A stretch of DNA of 64,000 bases from Volvariella volvacea V23 (Eukaryota > Basidiomycota > Agaricomycetes > Agaricales > Pluteaceae): assembly GCA_000349905.1 (NCBI GenBank), contig KB722741.1:178762-242761 (forward strand). Direction: 5' to 3'. Positions 33,853 to 47,800 of the stretch are shown in pieces. The notes beneath the pieces are model-generated. The model saw nothing but the letters and a program-made list of their open reading frames with translations, did not search any database and was not told where the DNA came from. The position numbers and the translations under genes were made by a program. Each line of letters starts with the position of its first letter. The stretch's first letter is position 1.

Positions 33853-34494
33853 TTTTCTTTTTCCTTTTAGACACAGACCATTGATGATGTATCTTGAATG
33901 CAATTTAGGCAGCCCCATATGATGCATAGCTACGCTAATATATCCTACTCCATTTAGTTCATACGTTGTCTTAAAATCTTGTGCAAAACCGTTCTTGAAC
34001 TCACTAGCCAACAAAAAATGTTGTATGCAATTATCACCATGGCTCACAAACCACACGATTTGAATTAAGTTTTATATGCATCACTTATGCATACGGTGCT
34101 CTCCATACATCCGTGATGTGCGAGAGGATAAGTTTCAGAAGTATGTTTCAAGAATCATTAGAAGGCAATGGTACAGCAGGATTAACTAGCAGAATAGAGG
34201 AGTGTGCATCGTTGTAGTTGCGAGATGAACTGGCTAGCTACCCCCACAAACTAAAGCTTGATTTAGGTGTTTTGGGGTTGTGTGTGTTGCAGATTGCCTC
34301 TTGTGTTCCAAGAGCAGATCTCGAGAGCATGCACATTGCACAGATTTTCAGAGCCATCCCACAGTCAGCTTTTCACTGAGTCCGGAACATAGTGAGGACT
34401 CAGAACTATTAGTATGCACATTGTCGACAACAGAACCAAGACATTCAGATATATAATTCTATATGCAAATTGCCACACCTAATATCAAGCTACC
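33853..34494. other. Intergenic between convergent copy E and P450
   Basis: Two 3' flanks meet here. AT-rich, with no gene evidence. Confidence 0.4.
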
Positions 34495-36999
34495 CTATTG
34501 CAAGTTCCACCCAGTCAACTCAGAGTCTGCCTGTTCAGCCTCAGCATGAATCAAAGCTGGAATGCCAGCTCTTCTCGGCACCAAATCATAACCAAACGGC
34601 TTAGGTGTTCGTACCAAGCCAGGAACAAACTCATCAGGAGAGGGTATGATAGGTTTTCCAGTCGTATCCTTGACTGGTACAACGTCGAAAGCCCAAAGAA
34701 TCCTAAAGACGCATCATACGTTCATGTGATTCATCGTGTATAATGAAATTGGTAACTAACCTGGCGATAACGATGAACAAGGACTGCTGAGCGATGTGGA
34801 TTCCGGGACAAATGCGGCGCCCAAAGCCGAATAGGAAAGTGAGGCTTTGAAGGGAAGGATTATTAATAAAGCGTTCTGGACGGAAGATGTTGGGTTCGGG
34901 GAACATCTGTTGTTGCGAGGTGAATATTTGACAATATTGATCGGATAATCGTCTCACCTCTTCGTCTTGTGTCATGGCACTATTGGATATCAATTACAGG
35001 CCCTTTTTACGCGACTGGAGCAACTTACTAAATGTTTGCGAAGATTGTAGTACCCTTTGGAATGAACATCCCCTCGTATGTGTCGTCCTCCGTGACTGCA
35101 TGAGGCACAGCAGTAGGAGCTATTGTACGCCACCTAGCCAGGATTGAGTTGGGGGAACAACAAACGATTTATCTTAGACGTGCCTCAGCGACTCTTTGAT
35201 GGCAGCCTGAATGTAAGGCAACGATTCGGAATCAGTGAACTCAGGAAGTCGATCAGGGCCAATAACGGCGTCTAATTCCGCCTGCGCCTTCTTCATGACC
35301 TCTGGATAATTCAGCATCGCCACTACGGGTTATTGTTAATTCAAGGGAATGCGAGTCACCAACATAGCTCGACTTACATAAAAATACCTCCATAGCAGCC
35401 AAGGTCTGGTCATTCGCTCCATCAATAATCAGAAATCGTAGAGGATTGGCACTACTTACAGTACCAACACCGGCAGACCAAGGGGCAGAAAGGGCATAAG
35501 CGGTCTCCAGATCGTTCAACCCAAAGCTCCCTTGCTTCTCCAAGGCTCGTGTCGCAGTTGAAGGGTGCGCTGTACCTTGTTCCATCTGCTTTTTAACATT
35601 ATTCATGAGCGACATGTAAATTTCTGTGTCGTGAGCTCGATGGCGCTCTGGTTCATGTCGGAACCATTGAAGTGGACGCTGAACCTTTGGATTAGGACTA
35701 CAGTGAAGCTGAAACTTAAGCTAAGGGACGTACAGGGAGCCATAAAAGGAATGGGAGCTAAAGTTTAAGGCGATGAACAATTGAATGGATCTAACAAGTT
35801 GAAAAACACTTACCAGCTCAACAATGTACTTTCCAGGAGCGCTATTGTATCATCAGAGGGGGATGTCTGGTAACTTCCAAAATGAGCTTACTGTAGGCTG
35901 TAGAAATGGACCCATACGATTAGCCTGAAGATAAGCTCTCACATAAAGGTCCACAAACCTGATAAAATCTAGAATTCCAAAAGCGATAGTCAGTCAACTA
36001 GAGTTTCAAATCAGCATCTATATAAACCTCACATTTGTCGATTTCCTGGTTTTTAATCACAATATCATCCTTCAGGCTCTTAACCCGACGGCCATACCCT
36101 ACACAGAACACGATTGACACAGCATATCTATCAGAGTAATTAGAGTACTTGCTATCCAGTGCACCTCAAGGGAGGTCTGGGTGAAGTACGCACCGACGGA
36201 TGTGAGAATTTATCATCATTGGCTCACGTTCTCCTAAGAGATCGCGAAGCATAATTTTAGATTCCAAATTCTGAAGAAATCTGTATCCTTGCGCAGCTTC
36301 AATACTCATTCCAGCATGCATGAGCTAATGGGCCATCGTCATTCTAAAAGGTCACTAGAGTATCATAATGCTACTTACAGAACGCCAATTCCTCCATCTC
36401 TGTCCATATGGCATTCCAATCCCTCTCATTCCACCGGACAGAATCTCACCTCTACTCGCAAGTGAGCGGGACGATGGGAAGTGAGAGCGATCCACTCACG
36501 CCATGATACTACGAGGTCTGCTTGAATATATCCCACCCCGCTTCTCAAGCAAATCTGTTGCGACCCTAACTGACCCTAGAACTAATGCAGATTCGGTGTC
36601 TGAGCAACTTATGTTTCATCGATCATGGCGCTCACCAATGATAGGTCTATTCACAAGGTAAAAGGAGATAATGGGACCTGCAAGTACTCGATCAGCAAAC
36701 TGTCGAGTCCTCGTATTCGACACCACTGCGCGACTATGCGCATGGTACCCCCAATTGCGACCCAATCACACGCGGTACATGCCCCCCAAAAATCGGAGCA
36801 GGAGTGACATACCAAACTGCTTATGCCATTCTGTAAACTTCATCCAAGCATTAGTACGCGGCAGCTCCTTCCTGTTATCCCCAAATCCAAACAAACTCCT
36901 CTTCGGTCCAGGTGGGAGTGGCCTTGAAGATCTTCGGAAACTCTTCCAAGCCAGCCAGACAAAAAGCACGAATAGCGAAATATTGAGAATGCCAGTCAT
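34495..36999 (-). CDS. Cytochrome P450 monooxygenase, many introns
   Basis: A microsomal haem monooxygenase. The start is the ATG at 36999 with an N-terminal membrane anchor (ILNISLFVLFVWLAWKSF), then the proline hinge PLPPGPKRSLFG. Spliced exons give FGPIISFYLVNRPII, TDLLEKRGGIYSSRPRSI, GMPYGQRWRNWRS, YAVSIVFCVGYGRRV, an I-helix region SAGVGTTLAAMEVF (the AGxxTT-like motif formed across an intron), LNYPEVMKKAQAELDAVIG, the K-helix ESLRW (ExxR), PHAVTEDDTYEGMFIPKGT, the PERF region FRPERF and the haem loop FGFGRRICPG with its Cys. The C-terminus ends at a TAG at 34497-34495. More than ten introns are present; one (35183-35134) starts with GC instead of GT and is needed to keep the ExxR frame. 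It resembles the O-methylsterigmatocystin-oxidoreductase-like P450s of basidiomycetes; the substrate is unknown. No partner biosynthetic genes are adjacent. Confidence 0.85.
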
Positions 37000-37760
37000 G
37001 GTTTGCGATATTGAAAACGAAATGCAATGAAAGGATGGCCTTTGGGCAAGGAGCGACTAGAGGGGAACAAATGGACGAGAGAGAATGGGATCAAAAAAGC
37101 ACGATGCGCCTCCCTCACCCTCCTATATACCAACGAGACTGGGAATGCCGAGATAGTAAAAACCTGATCCACCATTCCAGGTTTGTACGCTTCTGTCATA
37201 TGCGACCCTGTCCGATTCCATGCTAGGTAGGTCCCTGAGCCACGTCTCCCATCGTTCCCCGATGGTTCATACTGGCATCGCGTCATGGCCATGACCAAGC
37301 CTACAACCGGGCGTACCAGCTCTTTTGTGGTCGTCGGCTAGGAGGGCTATCTCGTACAACACTGTCAAAATGTTCCTGATTGAAATTTGCTAAATGGCGG
37401 AACCCTGAGAATGGGCGTAAGGTTTAGGGACACTACGAACATCGTGGGTGATGTGGCGAGTGTGGGCGTTGGGAAGCACATGCACGAATTCATAGAATAT
37501 GCGGATTCCATCAATCTCGGAAGATTAGGGAACACGTGAGGACACATAGAATTCCAGGAAATTTACCATGAACGATGAAAACCTGATACAAGGTGCTGCA
37601 TCTCTGTCGGACTTCATCATTGCCTCGAGATGAATAACCAATGCCAAGAATGAGGACTGACAGGGACAGGGACGTCAGGAAGGCCTTTCAAAATTGACCC
37701 CAGTTCGGGGATAGCTTAGGAGTTATCTTAGATGATGGACTGGTGTAGACGCGACCATTA
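37000..37760. other. Intergenic: P450 promoter side and COG6 3' flank
   Basis: No coding frame with domain evidence. The left half should contain the promoter of the minus-strand P450. Confidence 0.4.
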
Positions 37761-40505
37761 TCAGCCACTTTTCTCGCTTCCAGTTTCGGTCTGAGAACGC
37801 TTCTCATCCTGACCCTCGTCTTCGTCCTCTTGCTCCTCCAAACCGAAGACTTGCCATAGCAAAGCCGGCTGCCCGAACGGCCTCTCAGTCCCCAACAGGG
37901 TAGCTGCAGCTTCGTACTTGTTCTCCGGCTTCCTTACTTCGTCACAGATGTCCCTATAAGCCCAAACCATCCTCACGAGAGCTTTGTGGTGAATCTCCGT
38001 ATGCAACCTCTGCAGGCTGAGTTGGGCAAGGCGAGCCGATTGAACGACCTCCAACGACGATAGCCATTGTGAAAACTTTTGGAGAGATGCACGAAGTTCG
38101 GCGGGTTGGGCCGTGGGAAGGCGGGAAAGTGGTTCCTGTAAAGGTAAAGCGTCAGGGGGTATGAAACAACGATATACTATGTAAATCTTACGCTGTGATC
38201 GTGATTTTTGCAGGTCTTGTGAACATCATACAGACCGGCGTTGATGCAGAGATTCACAAACTGAAGATAGTCAGAAGGGGGTGAGTCCCACCATAAGAAA
38301 GTTAGACTTACGTGTTCTTCTGTCAGTCGTTTGACTCTTTCTTGGATGAGTTCTCGCAGTAAACCTTGCTTGTAGGAGGTGAAGTTATGGGACTCCAAAA
38401 CGCCCTACTCCAGGTCAGCATACGAAGCTATGACGGAACGAACATGAACCTACAAGGACATAACTTAGGCAGTTCAAGACGAAGACAGGTTGGTCCCATT
38501 GAGGTCGAAGACGTTTCTTTTCTTCACTAGCGGTAGCACACATCTCGATAGCAGGATCGACCATCATGTCCGAGATCTTACGGAAACCCTCTATCTGCTC
38601 TTCGTCTGATTCATCTCCAAGGAGGGACGATTGGTAGACAGACACGATCTCGCGGAGCATCTGAGCATGTTCGAGGATAGCCAGTGGTGGTAGCAAGGAT
38701 TTGTCATCTGGATCCTGCGAAAACGCAAAATTGGTGGAAATGGGTTTATCATAGGGGATGGCGTTCCGGACTTACTAGTGACACCTTGACAAGTGCGCGA
38801 CCCTGTGATTGAATAGACTCATAAAACACATTGTATGCCAAGTCGGTGACACTAAGAAGGGTGTGTACCACTGCGATGACCTTAAACACATATACTTACT
38901 CTTGCAGTGCCTTTGACAAACTTGCATGTTCGCCAATCGTGCGGTGCATCGTCAGCGTATAGAATTGCAACAAGTTGGCAATCTTGTATGACATAATACT
39001 ACTTTCTTGTGAGCGCACCGTCTGCTGAACACGGGACTGGACAAAGCAATAGGAAAATATTAGTCGGTGAAATTAATGCCATGTTCCGGAAAGCCTACCT
39101 TGAGTGGTATACAAAGCTTATCAACGGCGAGATCCATCAGCTCCTTCATCCATTCCTCCTCTTCACTCGTCTCAAATCTCCTGACGCTACCAACCATCCG
39201 GCCATCCCCTTTCAGGCCGAACAAGGACTCCAAAAACTCACGTTCGGCGGCGATGGTTTGGTGTACCCATGCTAACATATCACCAACATAACGCAATGGG
39301 TCATGGGCGTGCAACTCGATTGGTCGAGGCAACCCAGACGGACCGCCCCGGGTTAAAGCATTAATGAAGGAGGATAGAAGGGTATTCTGACGAGTTTCAG
39401 ATAGTACGGACATAACTTCACTGAATGTGGGGTTAAATGCGCAGGGATGAGAATGACGGGAGCTCACGTCAGTAGTTCAGGCCGTGTTCGTAAGCGACGA
39501 ATAGACTCTTGCAGGGTATTATTAACATCGAGCATCTCCTTGCCTAACTGACGAAATTCATTTGAGCACCACCTCACGATCTTTCCGTATCCTTGTTCTA
39601 GGTACGTAGAAGTCATCGCCATGATATCAAGCCTATCAAATAAATGTGAATCTAGTGCACGAAGAGGTGAAATGTGACATACCCTGCTCGTGTTGGACCA
39701 TCTTCTCCCGACATCAGTATCCTGCAATTATTTCGAATCCGTTCGGTCTTGTCCATTGCTTGGAAGAACCTCTCCCCGACAGGAACATCTCTGGAAGTCA
39801 AAGCTTCTATCTCTTGTTCGTCCAACGTAAATTGCCCGAGGAAAAGTGAGATAATGGACCGTTTCTCCTCCACTTGCTGTCTGGCAACGATTGGTATGGT
39901 GAAGGATTAACAACAAAGAAACGATACCTTTCCTCGCGTAAGTGCCCAGCACGTTCCAACAAGCCTTTGCTGGCCTCGTTCGTCAACTCCAGTTGGGCTT
40001 CCGCCTCTACACAGCTGACTTTCATGGCAACAACGAACTTCTCGATTTCATCCAATTTCTGATAAGGTGAAGTTGAGATGACATTGAAACTCAATCAATT
40101 GCCGAACATACACACTTGGTCCACCTCTTCCAATGCCTGCATAAACTGGTGGCTTCCTTGTGCCAACTTATATTCCATATCTCTCCGCAAGTTCCTCCGT
40201 GCCCTGACAGCAATTTCACTAGTGACTGGCTCCATGTTTCTTTCCCTTACATGACTATCCTCCAAAGCATCTCCTTCTAAATCATCATCCGCCTGATCTA
40301 CCTGGGCTGGCAAGCTGGCATGCTTGGGCAATGCGTAAAGTTCAGACAGCGTTTCAAGGGCCTCTTTTGTAGCGTCATCCGTAAAGTTGGTCCCTAGTAC
40401 TTTATACAAGCGCAGAGAGACCGGATTTCGAGACGCTTGAGATGAAGATGGTTCATTGCGAACTGAAGCAAGCGATGGGGTGGGTGAGCGGGAGGCAAGT
40501 GACAT
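37761..40505 (-). CDS. COG6: Conserved oligomeric Golgi complex subunit 6
   Basis: A subunit of the COG tethering complex that guides retrograde vesicles within the Golgi. I chose the ATG at 40505-40503 (MSLASRSPTPSLASVRNEP), placing a Ser-rich tail before SLRLYKVLGTNFTDDATKEAL, as in fungal Cog6; the frame is open further upstream but is basic and low-complexity. Exon 1 ends at 40116. Later exons give KLDEIEKFVVAMKVSCVEAE, SIISLFLGQFTLDEQEIEAL, DVPVGERFFQAMDKTERIR, MSGEDGPTRAGLDIMAMTS, YLEQGYGKIVRWCSNEFR, ESLFGLKGDGR, SSIMSYKIANLLQFYTLTM, and a C-terminal helical region ending in an acidic tail. These match the Cog6 family in order. About nine introns are present. It is divergent from the coiled-coil gene at 40602, with only 96 bases between starts. 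Confidence 0.88.
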
Positions 40506-40601
40506 TGATTGTGACAATCGCGTGACTGTCACGCTTTTGCTCCTTGACGCGCGTGACGACACGCGTTTCGACACGCGTTTGACGCTACCTCCACCTGGAC
40601 G
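40506..40601. promoter_or_regulatory. Very short divergent promoter, COG6 / coiled-coil gene
   Basis: Only 96 bases separate the chosen start codons. The upstream open frame of COG6 overlaps this region, so either start may be wrong or the 5' untranslated regions overlap. Confidence 0.45.
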
Positions 40602-43600
40602 ATGGCGCAGAATGAAGAGGGACACGGATTTCGCTTCTTTCCTCCACCTTCTCAAGAACTTGGAGAGCCGAAGACGCTTCAAGGACCTCCATTTACTCAG
40701 AGGAACAACTTTGGAGAGGATTCACCAGATCGACAACCAAAGGTTTCCATCTTCAACTTTCGCAAAGTCATGACGCAGCAGAGCCAGAAACCTGCTCAGC
40801 CTACGCATCTATCAAGGAAGCCACTTACGATACAGAAGGAGCCCCCAAAGGCCTTCTTCAATTTTGCAAAACTGGGTAATGGTGTAGCAAATCATGACGG
40901 CCGCCAGTCTCAATCCCCTGCACTGACTGATATTGGGCGAGCATCAGAGGACTCTAGTCTGAGCCCGGAGCCTGGTATGCGAAAGAGCTTTTTCCGTGTT
41001 TGTGTTGATAATTGTGGTGATTGTGCGACACGATTCCTGATGTAGGCATTCACCTCGCTGGAACAGCTAAAATGGGTGCATATATGCGCTCTAACTTGTT
41101 TTCTCCGCCGAAATCATCACCTGATCCGCAACTGGAGGCGAGGCTTAAGCTATCTGGTCGACAAACACCGGCGCCAAGGCCTTCATCTGTTCGCTTTGAG
41201 TTGCAGACCGGTACCCCAATCCCTAACTCACGTGTCACTGAGCTAGCTACGCCTACGCATGGCATTGCACTAGGTGCTCATGAATCCGAAGGCGAAGTTG
41301 GTATCGTCATGGCTGCCATGAAGGAGGTAGCTCGAATGAAAGCAGAGCTCAGTGACAAGGTTGAGTCTTAGCACTCGTATCGATGCCGATATTGACATCT
41401 TTTGACTAGCGCATGAAATATAGAGACGACACGGACAACTTGCAGCGGTCCGTTTTGGAGAAGGAGTCTCAGGTCAAGTCTGCACACGCGCAGTTGGAGG
41501 AGAGGAATACCGAACTGGAGAAGACCCAAGAGCTGTTGAAGAGCGTTCAGCAGGAAGTTCAACGCGTCCGGGAGGACTTGAATGAAACCAAGCGTGCCTA
41601 TAATGAGGCTCAGAGCCGATCAGAGGAATTCTCTTCGAAGTTGATGATCGTTCAAGGTGAACTGGAGAAAACGACGGAGTCCTACAGGCAAGAAGTTAGT
41701 CTGAGAGAGGCGGAGTGCGCACAAGAACGCAAGACATCCGACGAGTTCAAGTCGCTACTGCACAGAGTCAAGCAGCAAATTAAGGACACAAATGAGACGT
41801 AAGGCATGCTGGCATTTTGTCTCGGATAACTCAGACGATCGACCAGGTACCAACACCTCCGTCAAAAATACGATAATCTAAAGGAGTCCTACGAAAGTAC
41901 CGTCAAAATAATCAATGGTGGTAATGAAGGTATGACGCCCGGAAAATGCATCTCTAACGCGCTCGCGGATATCCGAGATGTGAGGCAATGGGTCTCTGAG
42001 CGAATGAATGGCGAGTGGCTCAACCGTAGGTCGATTTACCTCTGGCTTACGCCTGCAACAGAACTGGGTCCGATCGTTGATTTCACGACGGGAGAATGGA
42101 AGGATAAACAACGAATTCAGTCCGTGACGCGCGCGCTGAAGGAGGAACTGGACTCCGGTGTGTCTTCAAAAAGCCATGGTGTTGATGTGCTTACACGTCC
42201 TTCAGCCCAGAGAGTAATTGATATGCTTCGCGACAAGCTCTACCACATGTCAACCCAGTTGGCCGAGGCCCAAGTGAAGATAAGAGATCTCGAATCGGAG
42301 AAGTCGACCTTGTGGGGTGAAATGCTTCGGCGTGAACGAGGATCCGAAGCCGACATGAAACAAGAACGCAATACCTGGGATAATATCAGTAGGTTTAAGG
42401 ATTTTCTGCTTAGAACGTGTGCTGGTAATTGACTATGCTAGGGCAAATGGTATCCGGTTTGATAAAAAAGCAAGAGGAAGAGTTGATATCGGCCTTATCC
42501 CGAGCAGCAACGCTCGATGGTGAATTAAGGATAGCCAAGGAGAGGTAGTTGCCCCGTAATCGCCCCAGCGCCAAGCACTCACGGTCTGGTAACAGAATTG
42601 TGGAGCTGGAGGCTCTGAACACAACACTATCTAGTCAACATGACGACCTCAAGGCTGAGCAGGAGAAATCCCGTAATGAGTAAGCGTTTTTCGCTCTGTG
42701 CCGCAGAAATGAGTTGATAACCATGATAGACACTCAAAACTCACCGCGAAGTTGGACCACCTCACAACAGAAAATATCAGGTAAGACCACGGTGAACTGA
42801 GAGTGCTGTATTGACGGGCATCATTAGACTCAATGAGCAGCTGACGCGAAAATCCCAAGAGCTTGTCAACCTGGTTGCGGAACGTGCTAAATTAGAGGCC
42901 GAATTTGGGCGGCTGGAGGGAGTGCATAAGGATCTCAACGCATCGTATGCATTTTTTGACTTCGGGAGAGTTCGGGCTCATTGAGCTCATTGGATAGGTT
43001 TACGGAGTCCAAGAAAGCTCTATCCGAGGCAAGCATTAGAATCGCAACGTTGACTCAATCAGAAGAGAAGGCAAAGAAGACGCTAACAGAGATGGAACGC
43101 GATGTGAAACGTTTCAAGGGACTTGTTACAGAAAAGGACGAAAGGTAATATCGCCTATGGCTTGACGCTGCGGCCTCTCAAATCCATTGCTAGTATTCAT
43201 AAGTTGGAAATCCAAAACTCGGTATGCTACCTGGCTCCTGCTACCATATTATGCGCCAATCGGAATAGGTCCTACAAGAACGCTTCGACTCACAAGCTAT
43301 TACACTCAGGCTGACGAAAGAACATAACGGGGACCTACAGGCATCGTCCAACCTCATTGTTGATTTCAATCACCAAGCTGACTCTTATAGGAACGAGCGA
43401 CACAAATTGAGGTGACGTGCGCGGTACGTGAGACGCTCAATGTGGCCCTACTGGTTAGACTCACAATAATACAGACCAAGCTTGAATCGGTTGTATCACA
43501 ATACAAGACGGAAATTGCCATTCTCCAGGAACAAAAGTCAACACTTCAAGTGTCGCTTAGGGACCTCAAGGAAGAAGCGGTATCCAACCGAAGCGCGCTT

Positions 43601-44613
43601 GCGGATGCTAAAGTTGACTTCGAAAAGAAGCTAGCGATGGTTCAAGAAGAAAACGCTCGAATGATTGCAGTGGAATCCGCGAGAGCGGATAATACGGCTG
43701 TTGAATTAACTGAAGCAAGGCGAAATGCCGCGAATCTTCAATCGGAACTCGAGAAGGCACGAGATACGTTAGACGGTCTGAATGCCCAAATTACGACTCT
43801 TGAAACAGATCTTCGGGAGGCTATGGATTCCAGAGCAACGCTTTTCACGTTGGAGAAGCGAGTCCAAGAACTTCATGAGCAGAATGACGTATTGCAAGAG
43901 CGGGCACGTACTCTGAAACTCCGGCACAAGCAAGGAGATTTGGTGAGTTTAGCGTGCTGATTAGATTGTCCTGCCTTCATCACATCCGTCAACAGACCCC
44001 CGAAGAAAAAGAATTCGCTCAGATGCTCATGAAGATGTCTTTCTCTGCCCATGAACGGGATGTGATTGAGAAAGACAACGAGTTACGAAGAGTAAGGTAG
44101 GTGGGTCCGTGAGGAATAGTTATTGACACATTTTCGCAGAAAGAGAACCTCATCTTGGCTCTGCAAAATCGGATCAAGGGATTGGAAACTACGCTCGCGA
44201 AGCAACTGGTAGCGAATGAGCCGGAAAGAAATACCAACGCCATGTCCATAGTCAATACCACGATGTGGATGTCACCCCCTAGGGGGAGCGGTTCCAAGGT
44301 TTGAATTCGTCTCCGTCTCCACCTTCTTTCCCTCTTCACCACAGAGCTTCGAAATTGCCTGCAGGAACTAGCACAACAGAGCAACCTTGTGCTTGTCCCG
44401 AAGACGCCTGTAGGTAATAATGTTTTATCCGTACAGGGCGGAAGGGTGAAGTTCACTCGACTTGCGCAATCGGACTCGGATGATGATGTACCGTTGTTAT
44501 CCGAGTTGCTCTCGAGCACGCTTTCCAAGAAGCGTCCGCGTCCATCTTCACCACTGGAATCCGAGAGATTGCGCACACAGCACACAGTAAGATTTAATAA
44601 CATTGACTATTAG
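40602..44613 (+). CDS. Long coiled-coil protein, unknown function, many exons
   Basis: The first exons fit well: 40602-40974, 41046-41359, 41410-41798, then from 41847. The N-terminal 230 residues are polar and probably disordered (FRFFPPPSQELGEP, FNFRKVMTQQ, NLFSPPKSSPDP). From about residue 215 a long heptad-rich coiled coil follows (MKEVARMKAELSDK, QLEERNTELEKTQELLKSVQ, SKLMIVQGELEKTTESY, and the exon near 43470-43940). A segment around 41932-42150 is less coil-like and may include retained intron reading. The C-terminus has QSDSDDDVPLLSELLS and a basic KKRPRPSSP stretch that could be a nuclear signal, ending at 44613. I do not recognise the family. The architecture suits a structural or chromosome/spindle-type protein, but that is only an inference. 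Exon joins after 41900 are approximate. Confidence 0.65.
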
Positions 44614-44848
44614 TCTACAGCTTAATAGGGATGCAGAAGGCAAGCCAAGGGCGGAAAATAGAAACAAGAAAGGTATTACACTGCGACGAGATATCTGTCC
44701 CTGATGCTGAAGTCCTGTATCTAGGGGAGAGTAAAGAAGCAAAGAGCTGGTGCCTGAAAGTTGTGTAGAGTCTACAAATGTCCAAACGAGATTACAACCA
44801 CGGGAAGTATAATACGGCATGAACGAATAGCACAACAAACACTCAGTA
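44614..44848. other. Short convergent intergenic region
   Basis: The 3' flanks of the coiled-coil gene and the NLR meet here; nothing else was seen. Confidence 0.4.
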
Positions 44849-47800
44849 CTAATATTCTGTGTACATGGGCGGCGGTCCCTCTGGTTTTAACATTAGTTTG
44901 ACGTTCTCCCAAGACTCTCCATGAACGAATCGACTAAGGTCAAGCTTGGTAGGACGCTCGCAAATTACTGCAGAGCTCCGTGGCCACCATAACCCGTCAC
45001 GGTGCCAAGGAGGCACCCAGAACAGCAGTGCACCGTTCGCAGCCACAACCCAACCATTTTTCAGGTGAGAATAACTTGAAAATTCTGCCGTGAGAGTGGC
45101 GGGGTCGACATCGGCTGGGTCATCCTCAATTCCTTCAAGGCCCTCTGCGTCCCAAACTCTGATACACTCGTCATCAGAGCATGAAACGATGCGCTTCCCG
45201 CTTGGGGTTAATGTCATGTGATATACGCCACTAGTGTGCCCATTGAAAGGACCAGAGATCGCACCTCCAGTTTCGGTGTCCCAGATTCTGATTGTCTTAT
45301 CGTGAGCGCTTGAGATGAGGTACTGCCTATCCGGCGTGAAGGCTATGGCGGTAATAAGAGCTGAGTGGCCAACGAAGGGGCCGAGGACGAGTGCGCCGGT
45401 GAAAGTGTCCCAAACGCGTATCATCCAGTCGCCAGCACCAGAGGCTACTAACAGATCATCGAAGGAAAACGCGACGCAATTGACAGGGCCTGTATGGCCT
45501 TCGATCGGGTCGAGGGGTGGTCGATTGTCAAGGCTCCAGATGCAGACAGTCTTGTCGTGAGAGCCAGATGCGAATAGCTTCAGGCTGTGTGCAGCCGCAA
45601 CGGAAGTTATCCAACTTTCATGACCTTCTATGGTATCCATGAGTTCTCCGGTTGAAATATTCCAAACCTTAATGGTTCCGTCATAGGATCCAGATATAAT
45701 ATGCCCATGTGGGGAGACGGTGAGTGTGGTGATCCCAGCACGATGACCTTCCATACAAAGAACCTGCTCCCCAGCCTCCAAGTCCCATACTCTGATTGTT
45801 TGATCCTCAGATCCGGATACGACTCTATCTCCTTCCGGCGAAAAGGCGATAGCCTGTACCCAGTGCTCGTGGCCTTGGAACGGTCCAGCAACCAACTTCC
45901 CCGTGTGTAGGTTCCATACCCCAACAGTTTCATCATCCGAACCCGAGGCGATGAGGCCCTTCTCTTCGCACACTGCTACAGCATTGACACCATCCTTATG
46001 GGCAGGGTATTCTTGCCCATCACTTGGTCTAGCCCAAGCGTCCCAAACTCTAATCGTCTCGTCCCGCGAACCGGAAAAAATCCTCCGCCCATCGATAGAA
46101 AACGCAATGGCGGTAATGCCATCTGTATGCCCTCTATATGGTGCGCGCAGTGGTTCACCTGTGCTTGCATCCCATAACCTCATAGTCCCATCATGTGAGC
46201 CGGAGGCGATCATAGAGTCAGTTGGAGAGAAAGCCACCGACGTGACAGATTCGTTGTGGCCTTCTAAGGGCCCTACAGATATTTCTCCGGTGTCGGCATG
46301 CCAGATGTATAGTGTATCGTCCTCCGATGCGGACGCGATGAGTTTGCTATCGGGTGAGAAGGCCACGCAGTTGATAGCACTCAGATGACCGGTGAAAGGC
46401 CCAGCGATTCTGTCACCAGTAGCCGCGTCCCATAAATGTATAGATCTATCATAAGATCCAGATGCGATATGCAAAGTATCAGGAGAAAGCGCAATGGAAG
46501 TGACGCCAAGGGTGTGGGCATGCAAGGACTTTGAGAACTTTGAAAGCGGTAAGCCGTTAAAAGTTGCCCAGATGCGCAGCGTCTTGTCGTGGGAGCCAGA
46601 GATAAGTCTGCCATCCGGGTGGAAGACTAGCGCAGTGACCATATCGGAGTGACCGGTCAAGGGTCCAGCGACGATGTCACCGGTTTCTACTTCCCATATA
46701 ATAATAGTTTGATCGTCCGATCCTGACGCGATGAGCTGACAGTTTGTTGAGAAGGCTACGCAATTTACAGAGCCTTCGTGTTTACTGAGTGGCGCATAGA
46801 CGGGTTGGCCTGTATCCGCAGCAAGGATAAGAATAGTCTTGTCTGTCGATCCGGACGCAATGAATCTACCATCCGAGGAACATGCAATTGAGTTGATACG
46901 CCCATATTGCTCGTCAATGACAAGTTGAATAGCTGGCCAGTCGGATACGCGGGCCGCTGGCTCGACCATGAGTGTTTGTGGGTAAGAGGGTCGGTATTGC
47001 TGCGCAACTCGGGAATTCTCGGGAGCGAAAGGCAAGGCGGAAAGATATATATGTGGGGCACTCTGAGCGATCACAGTGCCGAACGCTGCCATGAATTTTA
47101 GTGCGTCTTGTGCGAATTCAACTGCTTCCGGGGCGTGTTCCTAGCAGGTATATCAGCTCGGAGCTTAAGGAGAAGGGGGACTGGAGCTCACGGTACACCA
47201 GTATATGATCTCTGTCAGTGATGGAACGGCAACGTGCATGGCACCCGTGATACTTAAGACTTCAAGCCAGTACAGGAATCGGTTCTGCATAAAGTCCTCC
47301 ACTTCAAGGAGTAGGTCCGGCTGAAAATCTATCTCTGAGAGATGGGCAGCCCAAAATTGGCACGAGTAGATCAAGTGACCGGGGATGGCATTTGAAATGC
47401 GCTGCTCCAAGTCCTGTACTTGCGTATTCCTATAGTGTGAGGTGGAGAATCCACAGATGTTGAACTGAAGTGTTGTGCGCATGACGCGAAGCGTTGCGGA
47501 GGCCAGAAGGCGCTCTTGCTCCTCTACGTCGATTAAGAATTGTGGCGGACATTGCTGAGGATCAAGGAGGAAGTCGACAAACGATTGATGTGAGAAGGAG
47601 AGATGATCACCCTCACTCATGATGGACTGTAGGCCCTTGCGTATGAAATCCAACATCGAGGGCTCGATGTTGAGTAGAGCGAGATAGTCAACTCGTCGGA
47701 GCGGGTCTCTGGCGAGGATGATGGAGCCGGTCACTGCACGGAATGCTTGAAGAACCTCCGCCGTAGGCGTCCTGAATGAAGTATCCAGGATCTTCGTATA

